Below, piece after piece: positions 5,155-6,732 of a stretch of DNA of 6,732 bases. A program made the translations under genes and the position numbers. Position 1 is the stretch's first letter, and the number at the start of each line of letters is the position of its first letter. This stretch comes from Kiritimatiellales bacterium (GTDB taxonomy: Bacteria; Verrucomicrobiota; Kiritimatiellia; Kiritimatiellales; Pontiellaceae), in the NCBI GenBank assembly GCA_030625905.1, contig DAOUQA010000115.1, forward strand, positions 1-6,732, written 5' to 3'. The notes under the pieces were generated by a model that was not told where the DNA came from, searched no databases, and saw nothing but the letters and a program-made list of their open reading frames with translations.

Positions 5155-6495
5155 ATGACTGAATCCAACAGAATCGAATATAAGCGCGAACTGACCGCTT
5201 CGTTGGAGCGGGAAGTGGTCGCTTTCTTGAATTATCACGACGGCGGCGTCATCTATCTTGGCATTGACGACGACGAAGCTGTTGTGGGTGTTCAGAATTG
5301 CGATGCTGTACAGCTTGCCATTAAAGACCGGCTAAAGAACAACATTCTGCCTTCTTGCATGGGTCTGTTTGATGTTATTCACGAGCAGCGCAATGGCAAA
5401 GAGACCATCAAAATCATTGTCGCAGGGGGTTCGGAGAAGCCGTACTATCTTAAAAAGTATGGCATGTCGGAAAAAGGGTGCTTTCTCCGGGTCGGCAGTG
5501 CCGCCGAACCGATGACCGTCAGAATGATCGAAGAGCTTTTTGCCCGGCGTACCCGGAACTCGTTAACCCGTATCCGTTCGCCCCGCCAGGATCTCACCTT
5601 TGGGCAACTCCGGATTTTTTATGAGGAAGCAGGCTTTGAACTGGGCGAAAAGTTTACCTCGAATCTTGAGCTGCTCACCGAGGATGGGGGATACAATCTG
5701 GCCGCCTACCTGTTAGCCGACGAAAACGGAAACTCTGTCCAAGTGGCCAAATATGCAGGAACCGACCGGGTTGACCTGTTGGAAAGCAAGGAATACGGCT
5801 ATTGTTGCCTGATAAAGACCTGCAACCAGGTGCTCGACCGCTTGGAGGGCATCGAAAACCGGATCATCAACAAAATCACATCGACCACCCGTATCAGCCG
5901 CCCTCTATGGAACCCGGTTGCATTGCGTGAGGCCATCATCAATGCCATCATTCATAACGATTACACCACCGATCTGGTGCCCAAGTTTGAGATCTTTACG
6001 GATCGGCTGGAGATTACCTCCGCCGGAACCGTCCATCTCGGCAAAGAGCAAGAGGATTTCTTTGCTGGCTATTCCATGCCGCGCAACAAAACCCTGATGC
6101 GGGTATTCAAGGATCTGGAGTTGGTTGAATATCTTGGTTCCGGCATGCCGCGCATCCTGAAAGTCTATCCACGCGATGCCTACGAGTTTTCGTCCCGCTT
6201 CATCCGCACGGCATTTTCCATCGATCCGGCGGCACTGGCTCTGGAACGAGAAGTGGCGGGGGTAGATGCTTCGGCAAAAACTTCGGTAGAAACTTCGGTA
6301 AAAACTTCGGTAAAAATTCTGGAGTTACTTGCAGAGAACCCTGAAATGACCTTGGCCGAAATGGCTTTGATTATCGGGAAAACAGTGCGAGCCATTGAAA
6401 TGGCCAGTTCCAAACTAATCAAAGAAGGAAAGCTTAGGCACATCGGCCCGAAAAAAGGTGGCCATTGGGAAGTCATTGATTCCGAAATCCCCTGA
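5155..6495 (+). CDS. AlbA_2 (Schlafen-type) / GHKL-like ATPase / winged-helix protein
   Basis: The 446-residue product belongs to the family usually named ATP-binding or RecG-C-terminal-like putative transcriptional regulator. The AlbA_2 domain spans about 3-125 (ESNRIEYKREL, AFLNYHDGGVIYLGIDDD, GCFLRVGSAAEPM). A GHKL-like region spans about 250-340, with the N-box-like LREAIINAIIHNDY (257-270), FTDRLEITSAG (281-291) and YLGSGMPRI (326-334). A Thr-Ser-Val-Lys repeat linker (about 372-387) leads to a winged helix (about 386-440) ending KKGGHWEV. No membrane segment or signal peptide is visible. The frame is open back to 5032, but the extra 41 residues do not resemble the family. ATG 5155 with GGAT at 5145-5148 gives the usual N-terminus. 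It is probably cytoplasmic and binds nucleic acid. Its partner, ligand and target are unknown. It lies 122 nt after the integrase and has lower GC than topA or xerC in sampled rows, which fits acquired cargo. Confidence 0.85.
   Translation: MTESNRIEYKRELTASLEREVVAFLNYHDGGVIYLGIDDDEAVVGVQNCDAVQLAIKDRLKNNILPSCMGLFDVIHEQRNGKETIKIIVAGGSEKPYYLKKYGMSEKGCFLRVGSAAEPMTVRMIEELFARRTRNSLTRIRSPRQDLTFGQLRIFYEEAGFELGEKFTSNLELLTEDGGYNLAAYLLADENGNSVQVAKYAGTDRVDLLESKEYGYCCLIKTCNQVLDRLEGIENRIINKITSTTRISRPLWNPVALREAIINAIIHNDYTTDLVPKFEIFTDRLEITSAGTVHLGKEQEDFFAGYSMPRNKTLMRVFKDLELVEYLGSGMPRILKVYPRDAYEFSSRFIRTAFSIDPAALALEREVAGVDASAKTSVETSVKTSVKILELLAENPEMTLAEMALIIGKTVRAIEMASSKLIKEGKLRHIGPKKGGHWEVIDSEIP
6268..6315 (+). 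repeat. 12-bp minisatellite in the AlbA_2 gene linker
   Basis: Four in-frame tandem units: GCTTCGGCAAAA, ACTTCGGTAGAA, ACTTCGGTAAAA, ACTTCGGTAAAA. The last two are identical. Each encodes a four-residue step (S-A-K-T, S-V-E-T, S-V-K-T, S-V-K-I) between the ATPase-like region and the winged helix. Because the unit is a multiple of three, gain or loss of copies would change linker length without a frameshift. Confidence 0.9.
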
Positions 6496-6732
6496 AAATC
6501 AGCGAACTGGAAAAGGGCGGTTTTGGAAGGGTAAAAACCAAACTTTTTTTGGCGATTTGGGGCTGTTTCCAGCGAACCGGGCGGACGTGTCGCGCCGCAG
6601 TCCAGCGAAGGCGGATATCTATGTGGGGTTCTTTTTCAGGATGCTCCACATCCTTTATTCAACAATTTCCGGACAGCTGTCAATGGAACGTGGGGTCGAT
6701 GAGGTGGTCGCCTTGTCGCGCCGTCTTGTCTC
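6496..6732. other. Distal intergenic tail with short repeats and palindromes, no supported gene
   Basis: AGCGAAC occurs at 6501-6507 and 6571-6577 and AGCGAAG at 6604-6610. TGTCGCGCCG occurs at 6588-6597 and 6714-6723. GCAGTCCAGCGAAGGCGG (6598-6615) has the style of the loop half of the repeat beside the tRNA. A small hairpin, GGATG/CATCC, lies at 6639-6653, and a perfect 10-base palindrome, GACAGCTGTC, at 6672-6681. Short frames run off the window end on both strands, but none shows a recognisable motif or a good ribosome binding site, so I call no gene here. Confidence 0.5.
6519..6550 (+). terminator. Weak possible terminator after the AlbA_2 gene
   Basis: GGTTTT (6519-6524) complements AAAACC (6534-6539) around a 9-nt loop, followed after AAAC by seven T residues (6544-6550), starting 24 bases past the stop codon. 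The stem is short and AT-rich, so this is only a tentative call. Confidence 0.3.

Noticed and set aside
6641..6732. Start of a new + strand gene running off the window
   Set aside because: An ATG opens a frame of 30 codons, but there is no spaced ribosome binding site and no motif. Another frame from 6621 and a minus-strand frame (6655-6732) are equally open.

Overview
The window reads as a stretch of bacterial chromosome in two halves. Every supported gene lies on the + strand. GC content looks medium to high: hand-counted rows run from about 52 to 67% in topA and xerC, and lower in the last gene. The dprA/topA/xerC-type neighbourhood is a common bacterial core arrangement. The repeat-filled spacers, the integrase style and the AlbA_2/GHKL protein suggest an environmental bacterium, perhaps of the PVC group (Kiritimatiellota-like). 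That assignment is a low-confidence impression, not something the sequence proves.

Core half (1-3788). The window opens with the last 34 codons of an unidentified gene. A 56-nt gap with a heptad-spaced TTAC repeat leads into topA (type IA DNA topoisomerase I). Its catalytic core is complete, but its C-terminus carries three divergent copies of an unusual ~60-70 residue module instead of the familiar four-cysteine zinc ribbons. A 112-nt gap filled by a nested inverted repeat rich in CGCAAAG separates topA from xerC. XerC is a full-length tyrosine recombinase with all catalytic residues. TopA and XerC both act on chromosome topology: TopA relaxes negative supercoils and XerC takes part in resolving chromosome dimers.

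Accessory half (3789-6732). A 286-nt spacer holds two further palindromic repeat families and a plausible promoter for a tRNA-Pro(CGG) gene with encoded CCA. A double-hairpin repeat starts on the last base of the tRNA. Next comes the catalytic half of a phage/island-type tyrosine integrase that lacks its N-terminal DNA-binding domain, in the classic position for an element integrated at a tRNA gene. Then, with its own possible promoter, comes a 446-residue protein with an N-terminal AlbA_2 (Schlafen-type) domain, a GHKL-like ATPase region, a linker made by a 12-bp minisatellite, and a C-terminal winged helix. The last 237 nt hold a weak possible terminator, short repeats and palindromes, and no supportable gene.

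The most interesting points are the novel-looking TopA tail, the tRNA / repeat / decapitated-integrase / AlbA_2 arrangement (a decayed island with a possible regulatory or defence cargo gene), and the fact that most intergenic gaps hold a different structured repeat.
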